A stretch of DNA of 64,000 nt, taken from the NCBI GenBank assembly GCA_030844895.1, contig CM061223.1, positions 37,198,204 through 37,262,203 of the forward strand, in the 5' to 3' direction. The stretch comes from Ambrosia x helenae (lineage: Eukaryota > Streptophyta > Magnoliopsida > Asterales > Asteraceae). The notes below the pieces were generated by a model that was given only the letters and a program-made list of their open reading frames with translations, did no database searches and had not been told where the DNA came from. Both the position numbers and the translations under genes were made by a program. Each line of letters starts with the position of its first letter. Position 1 is the stretch's first letter. Positions 10,878 to 22,617 of the stretch are shown here, one piece after another.

Positions 10878-11241
10878 TGATGTGCGTGGGTTTTAACAAA
10901 CCTTAAACTTCTTTTCTTTAAAAATGGCAAAATCCCGGAGGATGTGCCAAAAGCTTTAGTGAAAAGGGGATTAAGTTGGAAAACAGTAAGACGCTTTGAA
11001 GTTTTAAATTTATAATTTAAAACGATAGTTGCTCAGCGTTCTAGATCTCACACAACAGGGAAGTGTACCTATCATGAATAGTATAGAAATGTGCAAGTAC
11101 CAAGTATCGAATCCAAGGACACGATTTTTACTACTCAGTTTTCCTAAAAATTACTAAGAGACTTTTAAAATGCGAGATGAAAAGTAGAAGATAGATGTAA
11201 ATTGTAAGAGAAATCAATAACAAAACAAAGGTGTTGCTTCG
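10878..11241 (-). repeat. Athila B LTR, first part
   Basis: Starts TGATGTGCG next to the primer site, matching the TGATGCG edge of LTR A. It shares with LTR A a stretch around GTACCAAGTATCGAATCC (LTR A: AATACCGAGTATCGTATTCC). It is cut at about 11241, where Copia B begins. The LTR resumes right of Copia B and the hAT (21617-22617) and is finally cut by Gypsy D. Confidence 0.7.
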
Positions 11242-11275
11242 GGATCAGATTTGGCCTAGAAAGAAATAATAATAG
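11242..11275. repeat. 34-bp direct repeat, left copy, at Copia B boundary
   Basis: These 34 bases recur at 18127-18160 with one mismatch (CCTAGAAAG against CCTGGAAAG). The Copia B LTR begins at the next base (11276). The repeat is far longer than the 5-bp duplication expected of Copia integration. Confidence 0.85.
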
Positions 11276-11974
11276 TGTTAGGACAAAAAGGATTGGTGAA
11301 ACCACTTTTGCAAACCTTAGTCTAATTCACTTCTGTCAAAATATTCTAAGTATAAGAACTGCTGAAGAAGGAAGATCAAACTGCTGAAGAAGAGATTCCA
11401 CAAGTACTGAAGAAGAAGTCATCAGAAGTTCTGAAGTTCAAACCAGACACTTCTACTGAAGAACTAGTGAAAGACAAACTACTCATCAGTAGTTTGTCAT
11501 TCATCAGTACTTATGTGAAGATCTTTTCCACCGCCCTTTGTATCAGTAGTTTATTACTTTAGTATTACTTTTGCTTTATGTACAAGTTCCAATGTTGCAA
11601 CTTGTTGCAACTTGACTCTGAACTTGCTTTTTGGCAAGGTTCATGTATTTGTAAAGTCTATAAATAGAAGGGTTCATCCCTCTGTTTTAGACATTGATTT
11701 TAATACAGAAATCCTTCAACGTACATAATTGCTATTTCCATTTCATATTTATTGAGAATCTATCTAAGTGTTTCATTCTCATTCAACACTTAGGTTCTCA
11801 ATAAATACTTATCATTTATTAGTTTCTCAAACATCCAGGGGGAGTAATAACTCCTGTTGATAAGTGTAGCTTTAAACTCATAACATTCCGTTGTGCTATC
11901 ACTCACAAAGAACTTGCTAGACACCTAAGTGTTCACTAGCAAGTTCATACAAAAGAGCAATAACTGATCCAACA
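11276..11974 (+). repeat. Copia B 5' LTR (699 bp)
   Basis: Runs from TGTTAGGAC to GATCCAACA, which form an inverted terminal repeat of TGTTRG type. A TATA box (TCTATAAATAGAAGG, from about 11657) drives the element. The primer site follows after two bases. No 3' LTR of this element is found. Confidence 0.8.
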
Positions 11975-11976
11975 AT

Positions 11977-11988
11977 TGGTATCAGAGC
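11977..11988 (+). other. primer-binding site, tRNA-Met type (Copia B)
   Basis: TGGTATCAGAGC, the standard initiator tRNA-Met site of plant Copia elements, just inside the 5' LTR. Confidence 0.9.
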
Positions 11989-12130
11989 ACTGGTTTATCT
12001 GATAACATATCAATCTAACACATTGAGAATCAGACACAGGCTCTTATTGATATTCAATAAAGGATTATAAGCTCACTTTTATCAACATCCATCACTTTTA
12101 GAGATATTTGACAAATCAATACTCTTTAAA

Positions 12131-14694
12131 ATGGATCCTCATAATACTGGTTCTGCCACTAAACCTGCTATGCTAGTAAGAAATGAATATAACATCTGGC
12201 AAAGGAGAATGGGACATACCTTATCACAGACCAACACAGGTTGCTGGAAATCTGTGATATATGGTCCTCATAAACCAGTAAACATTAATCCAGAAACTAA
12301 AGAAGAGATTCCAAAAGAACCAAAAGACTATACAGATGATGATTTCCTAAAACTTGAGCTTGATGCTAAAGCTTTCTCTATGTTGGCAATGGCACTCCCA
12401 AATGAAATCTACTCTGGCCTATTACATTGTGATAGTGCCAAAGAGCTTTGGGACTGCCTCAAAGAACAGTTTGGAGGAACTGAAGAGGTGATTGCCAACA
12501 CCAGAGAAATACTGGCTCAACAATATGAAACTGTTGCTCATATTAATGGGAAACTTTAACTCAACAATTTGAAAGATTCTCCTCATTAATATCTGAGCTA
12601 AAATTAAATGGTCAGACCTACACAACTGTATCTATGCTTCATAGATTTTTAAGGTATTTACCTGAAAAATGGGAAACATACTCTATAGTCTTAAGATCTT
12701 CACCAGACTTTAGCTCCCTCACTCTTACAAAACTCCATGGGAGATTACTTACTTTTGAAAGAGAAATTGATCAAAAGAAAAAGTTGCAAAGTTCTGGCAA
12801 AACTGCTGATGACTATCTACCAGGTAGTACAGCACTATTGGGACAAGACTCACCAACTTGTTCAAATAGTTTTGGATCTTTTGACCATATTGACATAACT
12901 GCTGGGATCTCATCTGAAAGATCATTCCCAGGTTATGACAATAATGATTTTGGTCAAACTGCTGATAACATGTGTTTTATCATGGATGATTTAAAGAATT
13001 TCAGCAGTGATGACCTAGAAGAAATGGATATTTTGCACCAACTGGCCATGTTAAGTTTAAAAACAAATAAATTTTACAAAAGGTCAGGAAGGAAGTTTCC
13101 AGGACTTAACAGTTCTACAAAAATTGGTTTTGACAAATCTAAACTTAGATGTCACAAGTGTCAAAAGTTGGGACACTTTGCTAGAGAATGTAGAAGCTCT
13201 GGCTTTAACCAATCTCAGTCTGGAAACAATTTTAACCCCAATTACAACAGGAATAATGGAACACAAGGGAGTGCACATTTTGTACAGGCATAAGCTCCAC
13301 AACACAAATATGTGCCACAAGTACAATATGTACAGATGCCTGCTCAACAGATGCAGAGCCAACAATCAATCCCTCCCTTTCCAACTGCTCAACAACCTCC
13401 ACAGCCTCAGCAACCCTCTCAACAAAGTTTATTTACTTCAGGGTATGTTGACTGGAGCAGTCTTCCTTTTGACACCACAGAGTGTAATCCTGATGCAGAC
13501 AGCAAAGTGTTTGACATCAACTGGGGAGAACCTGACAATGGCAGGAAGAACTTTGCCTTAATGGCATTTGAGGGATGCACCTCAAAATCTGCCTTGTCAC
13601 AGGTATCTAAAGAATCTTTGACAAAACTTTGTTCTAATTCATGCAAAGAATCTTTTGCTCTCATAAGAGAGACCAATATACACTTACAAGGAAAAGCAAA
13701 TGACTCTGAGAGAAAATTCACTCAGATGAAATGTGATTTAGAAAGAAAACTTTCTGCAAAAACAAAAGAAGTTTCTAAATTAACTAACACTGCTATTGAA
13801 ACCCAAGCACAAATTAAAATCATGCTAAATGACCTGGGAAATGTCAGACAAGAGCTTGCTGACACCAGGATCACATGTGAAAAATGGGTTGAATCTTGTA
13901 AGGGGTACCAACTATTGCTAAACAAACAAAGTGCTTCAAATGTTAGGTTTGGCATAGGGTACAATCACACTGAAACACCAACAGATTTTTCCCCCAAAAC
14001 TACTGAAGATGGGAGAAAAATTGTTTCAGGTGAAACTTCTGAAGAGAAAGAATGCACATCTTTTCATGAAAACTTTCTTAAAAATCACAAAGAAAGTTCT
14101 TCAGAAATACTGATTAATTCTGACTTTAAGCCATCAGTAGTTTCAACTACATCAGGAGTTGAGAACCTGAAAACTACTGATGACCTAAAACCAATCAATA
14201 CAGTCAGAAACTTGTCTTTAAAAGAAAAGACAAAAGAATGTGAAATCTGTGGTCTGTTCAACCACAAGACAGAATTTTGCAGATACAGAAAGGGTATTCA
14301 GTATAACAAGAAAAATCAACAACTGGTTGTGGGAAAACAAATCAAAAATGATTTTGTAAAAACTTTTTCTCCCAAGAAACAACAACCAATAAACACCCTT
14401 TCTCAGAAAAAGACAACATCTCAACAAAGATCTTTTTCTCAAAATTCTCTTTCAGTAGTTAGACCTGAATCATCAGCAGTTTCACAAACTGCTGAGATTA
14501 AAGATCTCATAAATATGGTACAACTACTGATGACCAAAGTTGATGGTGGTCCTCAAAAAGATACCACCATAGCTCTTAATGAAAAATTCATTGCCAAAAA
14601 GACATGGATTTCTCAACTTGGTCAAGAACAAACTGTAAATGTTCTCAAGAGCAAACCCAAAGCCAAACTGGCTTGGGTTCCCAAATCTAACTAA
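12131..14694 (+). pseudogene. Copia B gag, two lesions
   Basis: Starts at ATG 12131 (MDPHNTGSATKP). The capsid-like part contains YNIWQRRMGHTL and, later, a UBN2-type region (ELWDCLKEQFGG). Two extra bases near 12556 shift the frame and end the first part. The Gag resumes in the frame of 12634-13293, with RFLRYLPEKWETYS and one CCHC zinc knuckle (CHKCQKLGHFAREC, about 13152-13193). An in-frame TAA at 13291-13293, probably from CAA, separates it from 13312-14694. That last part has a Gln-rich stretch, a coiled-coil-like region and a second Cys/His cluster (CEICGLFNHKTEFC, about 14240). It ends LAWVPKSN. Without the lesions the Gag would be about 850 residues, long for Copia but like the SIRE-type Gag of element C. 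Confidence 0.85.
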
Positions 14695-14705
14695 TTTGCT
14701 ATCTT

Positions 14706-16476
14706 GTGCAGAGAGTTTCCAGAGGCTTAAATAGCATTTGGTATGTAGATAGTGGAGGCTCAATGCACATGACAGGATGCAGATACCTGATAAACAATTT
14801 TATCAGTCAAAGAGAAGGATCTGTATCCTTTGGGAACAATGCTAAGGGATATGTGCTAGGACATGGCAATGTCTCCTCTGGCAAAATACAGTTTGACAAG
14901 GTCAATCTGGTTGAAAACCTTGAGTACAACTTGCTAAGTGTGTCACAAATGTGTGATAAAGGATATTCTTCCTTTTTCACAAAGACAGCATGCAAGATCA
15001 TATCACCAGAAGGCCAGAAGTTGATAGAGAAGATTATTGAAGATCATACTTTGTTAATAGCCAAAAGATGTGGCAATGTCTATGCAGTGGACATTGAAAT
15101 AGACAAAGTACTGAACAACACTGCCTGTTTCTTCTCAAAGGCATCAACTTCAGAGACTGATCTCTGGCACAGGAGACTTGGCCATGTGAACTTTAAAACC
15201 ATAAATAAAGTCACAAAAATGGGCTTGGTCAGAGGTCTACCCTTAAAAGTATACCAGTGTCAAGAACACTGTGTATCCTGTTTAAAGGGAAAACAGCATA
15301 AGTCCTCCTATAAGTCTATTGAAGAATCAAAAACAACTGCATGTCTTCAACTACTCCATATGGACTTATTTGGGCCTGTAAAGATCATGAGCCTTGGTAA
15401 AAAGAAGTACTGCTTGGTCATCATTGATGACTACTCAAGATTTACATGGGTATTCTTCTTATTTTCCAAGGATGAGGCTGCTGAAATCATCAAGTTCTTC
15501 ATTCTATAAGTAGAGAAGCAATATTCTCTACCTGTCAAAACCATTAGAAGTGATAATGGGACAGAGTTCAAGAACAAAACTCTGGATGAATTTTGTTTGT
15601 CTAAAGGGATTATTAGATAATTCAGTGTTCCCAGAACTCCTGAACAAAATGGTGTGGTAGAAAGGAAGAACAGAACTTTAATAGAAGGAGCAAGAACAAT
15701 GTTAGTTGATTCTGGCCTACCTTTATACTTTTGGCCAGAAGCAGTTAACACATCATGCTATGTTCAAAATAGAGTTCTTATTGTCAAGAGACATTCAAAG
15801 ACTGCCTATGAAGTTCTTCATGGCATGAAGCCCCTTATCTCCTTTTTCAGGGCTTTTGGGTGTCAATATTTCATCTTGAACATTAAGGAATCTATTTCAA
15901 AGTTTGCTGCCAAAGTTGATTCAGGTTACTTTCTTGGTTATTCTTCAACTAGAAAAGCCTATAAGGTTTTTAATTCAAAAACCAGGATAGTAGAAGAAAC
16001 ACTGAATGTCAAGTTCAATGAGTCAACACACACTCTCATTCCAGCACATCCTGCTGAACTTTTTGATCTTGACAGTTTTCATTTTGGACCTGAAAAGACT
16101 GTTACTTCATCTAAACCTACTTATTATGGTGATCAAAGGTTTGATGATGAGGATCCAGCACCATGGACTCCTCAAACAGTCATTAAGTCAACTTCAAAAC
16201 CATCAGAAGTTTCACAAACTTCTGATTCAACAAATACTGAGGAACAAACTCAAACATCTGCTTCAGCACCTGCAACTACTGAAGACATTGAAATTGTTGA
16301 ACCAGATATAATAGACCTCAGTAGTTTGTTTGAAGAACATGAGCCACCAACACCTGTCAGTGGTTTACAACAGCTGATCGAACACAAAGACCATCCACTT
16401 GATCAAATCATGGGTGATATTGCATCAGGTGTTCTTACAAGAAACCAGCTTTCCAACTTTTGTCTCTTCTCAATCT
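14706..16476 (+). pseudogene. Copia B pol, protease-integrase only, truncated
   Basis: The frame begins just after gag in a different reading frame, at GTGCAG. It shows the aspartic protease site WYVDSGGSMHMTG, the pre-integrase LWHRRLGHVNF with its Cys pair (CVSCLKGKQHK), and the integrase core (LHMDLFGP, RSDNGTEFKN, EQNGVVERKNRT) carrying the D, D and E residues. In-frame TAA stops occur at 15507 and near 15618. The protein continues to GVLTRNQLSNFC, the point just before reverse transcriptase in Copia Pol. It is then joined at about 16476 to inverted ORF3 sequence. Reverse transcriptase and RNase H are missing. Not functional. Confidence 0.85.
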
Positions 16477-18118
16477 CCCCCTGGATTGATGAAGCCAAAA
16501 CCTTACTAATTCCTTATTGTTCTTTCTGTCCTTCACAATTTTCCATATTCCTTTGAACATGGAATTCTTCAGCTAGTTCAGCTGTTCATCAGTGAGAGAC
16601 CCTTTCTGTGGTTCCAGATGTTGGATTGTAAGCAGGTCTTGAGTTGATAGCTTCTTCAGATCATTCATCGACTTATAGGCCCTGCTTGTCTGATCTCTTC
16701 TTGTCACAAGTACTGAGTTGTTATCAGTAAAGGACCATCTAATGATTGGTACTTTAGACTTGTCAAAGTCTACAGTGTAAGGAATCATGGTGGTACCCTG
16801 GGTTTCTCCTGAGTGTTGGATGTTTTCAACTTCAGTGACTCTCAGGTGGGATTCACTTCCTTGTTCTTGTTGCATCACATTAGGTATCTGAAAAGTTGGC
16901 AAATGATGTTCAGTTACTACCTTTGTGTGCAGTTTGTCTTTGATGGTCTTCTGGATTTGATAGGCAAAGGTGGAAGGATCCCTGAATTGTGTGATCAGAG
17001 GTTTTTCTTCTATGTCAAAGTCAGAATGGACTACTTTACTACCTTCTAGTAGTACCATTCTGAAATCAGTCTTTACATTCTCCTCTGATTTCTTCTTCTG
17101 AGTAGCTGGTCTTCTTTGAACACCAGAAGTTCTAACTACTGAAGTTGATACTTCAGCAATTTGAAACTTCTCTGGATTTGCAGCCCTTGCAGCCTTATAT
17201 TTTCTATAAGTGTCCACTAATCTTTCTTCTTTCCATTTGGACACAGAGGCTTTTGAACCATAACCATTTGCTACTAACTCTTCTATCATCTGAGCTCTCT
17301 TGGCTTTTGTGTCTTTACTTGTTGCAAGTTTATCTGCAATAAGTTGAGCTCTTCTTGTCAGCTCTTCCATGGAGAGTCTCTTTAAAGTTTGGGCTTTGAT
17401 CTTGCTGTTCTTGGTAATGTAAGACATCAGTTGATTTCTTTTATCTTCCTCAGCAATTTCGTCTAGGCTAGCCTGCCTTTGAAGTTCAGCTTCATAAGCC
17501 TGTAGCTTTTCATCCAGGCTTAAGTCTAAGTCATCCCTTTCTTCCAGTGTTTTCCAAATCTGATCTTCCTTGGCTTTCTTCTGAACTGCCACTAAACTCT
17601 TCTCAAGAAGTTCTGCTGATTGAGAGATAGGAGAAGGGTTTAGTACAGTCATAGTGGTAACTATTGTAGTAGGCCTAGGAGGAACAGGAGTTGGTTGAAT
17701 AGGTTCAGTTGATCTGGAAGGCTCTTGTTCAGCAGTTTGAGTTTTGGAAGTGTTAACTTCTGATGGGTTGACAACAACTGAAGGTTTGTCAACTACTGAA
17801 GGATTGTCTTCAGTACTTTCTGATTCTTCATCAGAAGTTTGGCCATCGAAGGTTTCTTCATTGTGCCCTTGGGATTCATCAGACTTTTCAGCATCTTCTA
17901 TTTCTTGAATAGAGACACCAAATTGTTGGGCCAGTTTTTCTTTTCTGGCTTGATTCTTTTGATCTCTCTCTAGGATAGCCACTCTTGCCTTTATCCTGGC
18001 TTCGAATGACTCCTTAGGTTCCCTAATTTTCTCCCCCTTTTTGGTTTCATCAAGTTTTGAAGTTGAGGGTTGGGAGAAATGACCTGTAAGAATAGCAATC
18101 TGTCTGCTGTTGAATTCA
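16477..18118 (-). pseudogene. inverted Copia ORF3 with polypurine tract, N-terminus lost
   Basis: A minus-strand frame is open from about 18118 to its stop at 16573 (over 510 codons). No ATG precedes its first recognisable part; the beginning has been cut at the junction near 18120. It encodes a highly charged, largely helical protein with Glu/Ser-rich (DGQTSDEESESTEDNPS), Lys/Arg-rich and coiled-coil-like stretches (LQAYEAELQRQASLDEIAEE), and ends SLTDEQLN. Downstream on the minus strand at about 16478-16490 is CAGGGGGAGATTG, a standard polypurine tract followed by TG. The segment is therefore the 3' interior of a Copia element, lying opposite to the gag-pol next to it. It resembles the plus-strand ORF3 remnant at 486-1990 in layout. 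Confidence 0.7.
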
Positions 18119-18126
18119 ATTTTGTT

Positions 18127-18160
18127 GGATCAGATTTGGCCTGGAAAGAAATAATAATAG
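18127..18160. repeat. 34-bp direct repeat, right copy
   Basis: Matches 11242-11275 with one mismatch and closes the Copia B insertion on the right. Just left of it lies TGTT, giving TGTTGGATCAG, the exact reverse complement of the last 11 bases of the Copia B 5' LTR. Confidence 0.8.
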
Positions 18161-18201
18161 ACTTTTATTAAAGTGGTGTGTTTAAGTTGTGCACTTGTGC
18201 T

Positions 18202-21200
18202 TAGGGCTGTTCACGAGCCGAACCGAAACGATCATGGGCTTGCTCGAACTCGGTTCGGTTACAATCCGAGCAACTCGGTTCGGTTCGGATTTATGAAATC
18301 GAGCGAGAAGTTGATGCTCGAACTCAATTCAGTTTATAGCCGAGCAGCTCAGTTCGGTTCGGATTTGCTCGCTTCCATACAAAGATTCCTATTTTATTTG
18401 TCCAAAACTCCAAAATTTCATTAACTCAAGACTTCCAACTCAAACTAAAGAATTTAACCAAAAAAAACATACAAAATAACTTCAGCAAAACACAAATTTA
18501 AACCACAAACTTAGTTAAAACTTGAAACTAAAACTCAAATATTAAGGACTGTCATTTACAAAGAACTACGGTTAAACGCATGTCCGCTGCAACCATCTCC
18601 ACATTCACCATACTCCAAGGCTGAAATAATTGAGATCAAAAGATACTACAACCACCTCCACGTCTAGAGCTAAACCTGCAAATTTGATTAATTTTCCCTC
18701 TGTGCAAATAATATGAAGCTGCAAAATATCCTTTATAAGATAATTTAGCAAATTATAGTAACTGACACCAGCTAAAATAAAATGACGATATATCTAAAAT
18801 AAAGAAATGCCTTCATGTCAATTGTCAGCACACGGACACCCATTAGGATTCAACATATCAATTTCCAAATTTTCTTCTTCTTTTGCAGATTGCTACACAT
18901 TAAAAAAAAATTTACAAATGTTAGTACATAAAGTATAAAGGTATAAACAGATATGAAAAATGTGAATATAAACTTACTTCCAATGTTTTTATGGTTGTTT
19001 TTGAGATAGCCCTTAACCAATCACCACCACAAACAAGAAGTTCCACCATATCCTTTGTAAGAGAGCTTCGATAGTCATATAATATACGTCCCCCAGCACT
19101 AAAGGTTGATTCAGAAGCCACGGTTGTGATCGGAATGCCGAAAATGTCTTTAGCCAATTTAGATAAAGCTGGAAAGTTGCAACAATGTTGACGCTACCAT
19201 TTTAACACATCAAAGTTTGGCTCCACACTATGGTTAGGCTCACTCAAATACACCTCAAGTTCAGTTTTTTGTTTAGTGGAAACAGGTCTGGATTTGAGGT
19301 AAGACATAAAGTCATCTCCATGTGTAGTTGGCGCATTAGAAGATGTTGAGGTCCTTGAGCTACCTGCAACAGCTTTAGATTCCATAAACGCATTACTATA
19401 CTTTTCAAAAAGAGATGTTAACTTACTTTTCACATCTTGAACCCGATTCGCACATTCATTCTCTAGATACAAGATCCCAAAAGTCCATTCAACAGACATC
19501 ATCTTAAAACGAGGATCTAAAATAGATGCAATAGACATAAGCACCCCAATTCCCCCCCCCCCCCAATATTTTTCAAACTTTTCATACATCGGTTGACTCA
19601 TGTTCATCAAGAAAGTATCATCCGACATAAAAGCAATGCTTATCTCTTTTTTCACTTATTTCAATAAGAAACAAGTTTGAAGTTGGGTATGATGTGCCTG
19701 AAAACAAATTAGTAGCTTTTAAAAAGACTTCGAGTAGCTTGCAAACTTTTTCAGCTCGAGTCCACTCATCAGTTGTGGAGGACCATACAAAGTTGGAATC
19801 TCTTAATGCATAACCATGAAAAGCTTGCTTGTAGTAAATAGCCGATTTGAGCATGCGATGCGTAGAGTTCCATCTATTTTTTACATCGGTACATAAACAC
19901 CGACAAGTTTAAATGCCAAGCGTTATTGCTATTTCAACAAATTTTAATAGACAACCTGGAGACTTCCTCAAATATTTTACACCTTCTTTAATTTTTGACA
20001 AACATGGTTCAATGGTTCCTAAACCATATTGCACTACCAGATTTAGGATGTGAGCACAACATCTCACATGAAAAAACAATCCCTCAAAATGCAATTTTCC
20101 TTTTCCCTTAAAATTATTCATCAAAATGTTGGCAGCCCTATCATTGTTAGATGCATTGTCTAAAGTGATTGTACCTATTTTATTTTGAATACCCCACTTA
20201 ATTAGACACTCAAGAATACCATCTGATATAACCTCACCACTATGGGGTGGTGCAAGTTCATTGGAACCGATTATGCATTTTTGCAACTTCCAGACAGAAT
20301 CAACAAAATGAGCCGTCAAACACATGTAACCAATAGTTTGATTTGATGTCCAACAATCACTTGTAAGTGATATCATATCAACCTTTTTCAAAACTTTTCT
20401 AATCCTCTCTTTGTCCCCATCCACCACTTTTATGCAATCTCTTGTGATTGTTGACCTACTAACTTTTTGATATAGGGGATTATTATACTTCATTAACTGA
20501 TTAAACCAATGATACTCTACAAATGAAAAGGGTAGCTCTTGTGCTATGATCATTTTTGCAATTATTTCCCTATATTTCATATGGTTATAACTCCCACTTG
20601 ACTCGTAAGTGGTGACTTTTGTATCATCACTACCACCTGACCCAAAATTAATGAAACCCTCTTTAATACCTTTCGATTTTTTGAAATACGGACAATCCTC
20701 GAGGTGTCGATTCCTACTTGATGTGCTACCCGAGCTATGTGCCACGAAGCTACGATGACAATGGATGCACTTGTACTTTTTAACCATATTCCCTCTGTGC
20801 ATACCTTCGATATCAATAAAATGTAGATGCACTTGAGAGGAATTATTTCGCTTTCTCTTTGCACAAGCTTCTGCTAGCGCTACATCTCTCAATTCATCAA
20901 CCAACTCCACACTCTCTCTGTCGCTTAACTCAACTTGAGGAGTCTTGGATGCATTTGATTCCTTTTGAGAAGCCATTCTAACAAGTAAAAAACAATACAT
21001 ATGTTAAGCTTAAACAAATTACATTCTACAAAATAACCAAAATACATAAAATCAACATAGACGGTTCATGTGAATATATATTGGCACCAAAAACTTAAAC
21101 CTATGCATCTTACTATGTAGTTAATCATGCATAATCAAAACCAAATATATTCAGAGAAATATTTACATCTAGATAGAATTTACCCTATAAGGATTTGTGA

Positions 21201-21616
21201 ATGTTGTTGATGGTGCTTCCTGTTGATCGTAATTGTAGCTAATACTAGTGAGCGGCTAGGAACACAATTTACGTATTTAGTAGACAGAATAATTAGGTTT
21301 AGGGCATTGTTTATAATCCTTTATTGGGCTGAACATGGGCTAAAACTAATTAGGGTATTATTTATATCCTTTATAATCCTTTATTGGGCTGATAGAGTAT
21401 CATCATATATTTGTATATAATATTTATAAATAATAACTAAAATAATTCGAGCGAAACGAGCGAGCGTACCTATGCTCATACTCGGTTCATTTACAAAACG
21501 AACCGAACCGACTGGCTCAATTACATCCGAACAAAAAAGTCAAACGAGCATTTTTTGAACATTTTACGAGCAAGCATCGAGCGAGTTTTGATCTTCGAGC
21601 TATTTGGACAGCCCTA
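18202..21616 (-). mobile_element. hAT DNA transposon, about 3.4 kb
   Basis: The left end is TAGGGCTGTTCACGAGCCG; the right end, read inward, is TAGGGCTGTCCAAATAGCTC. Both ends carry many CGAGC/GCTCG subterminal motifs, as in the smaller element at 7527-8090. Outside the ends, CACTTGTG (18192-18199) and CAGTTGTG (21617-21624) may be a diverged 8-bp target duplication, offset by two bases on the left. The element lies in the Athila B LTR. It encodes a transposase on the minus strand. Confidence 0.8.
18921..20976 (-). pseudogene. hAT transposase (BED zinc finger type), inactivated
   Basis: The start is the ATG at 20976 (MASQKESNASKT). In order: a BED-type zinc finger (CIHCHRSF, then RHLEDCPYF) near residues 70-105; the hAT catalytic region (SLTSDCWTSNQTIGYMCLTA, about residues 205-225); DNASNND and CAHILNLVVQ; a DUF4413-like middle (19194-19655, with ASILDPRFKMM); and the C-terminal dimerisation motif (ASESTFSAGGRIL, 18921-19157). 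Lesions are one stop at about 19911 (LGI*TCR), a frameshift near 19640-19660, and a TAG at about 19194 that replaces a Trp codon (DVLKW*). A run of 13 C lies in the frame at 19552-19564. Resembles the DAYSLEEPER/RICESLEEPER group. Lesions indicate loss of function. Confidence 0.85.
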
Positions 21617-22617
21617 CAGTTGTGTTTAACTTAGAGTTGCATAACTACATTCTCTAGAGGTGACTGTTTTTGCATAACTGTATAAACAATTTGTGTTCTT
21701 AATATTTTTATGAGGGTCTCCCAAACCGGGCAGCTCACCTCTCAACAATGAAAAGAAAATGCCTCGAGAATGTGTTGACCCAACCCCGAATTACCCACTT
21801 CCCAATGTTGCGATATAGACATCTAACTACTCTAGACTTTTATGAATAACTTGTTGGTGGCCGGAGCATGACCGAACAAGTTACCACTTAATATCATAGA
21901 GGAGTCGTGACTAGCCAGAACACGTGCATCCCCTACTTGACTTAATTAATTTATCAAAGAGTGGGTGGTCTATTACGAATTGTGTGGCAATATAGTAATG
22001 AAAGGAAATAAAGACCGTTTCCTTTCCACACGGGTTCACCAATCATTGACTTACGCCAAAGCTTTCACATAGACAATGAAGCTAAGTCGCAGAATCAACT
22101 CTTGGCTTATCACCAGGACCGAGTATAAAGACCGTACCGACCCTAAGTGAGATCTTGATAGTAGAGGATTAAGCCACAAAGTGTGTGTATTTCTATCCAC
22201 AAATAGGATAATCACTACTCGCGGGATTAGGTTAGCTCACAAGTGCATGGGTTGTTACACACCATGGGTACACTTATGAGTCCTCCCACTTCCTATCAAA
22301 ACACCCACAAGACCAAAGACTAAGTGATTGATTAATTAATTCATTAAACAAAGTTTAGAATAGAAAGAATTATTAAGAACACAAAACACCACTTTAAATA
22401 AAAGATAAACTATTTAATTCATACCAAGTTTCCATCATCACCCTAGCAACACCAAAAGAAATCTAGCCTAGCATGGTTGATACAACAAGCTCACAAAGTT
22501 GGGTTTGAGTACAAAACATGGTGAGGGGTTCTATAAAGATTTCTAGCGGTTTTGGGTGATTTCAGGTTGTTTCTCTCCTGATTGTGGTGTTTATGGAGTG
22601 ATCCCAGGCTCCAAAGG
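21617..22617 (-). repeat. Athila B LTR, continuation
   Basis: No coding potential. By position this is the rest of the LTR interrupted by Copia B and the hAT; 18161-18201 is a further small piece of the same target. It is cut at 22617 by the Gypsy D LTR, so its far edge lies beyond the window. Confidence 0.45.

Noticed and set aside
11242..11275. 34-bp repeat as a simple Copia target duplication
   Set aside because: Copia elements duplicate about 5 bp, and the right copy is not preceded by a complete LTR end.
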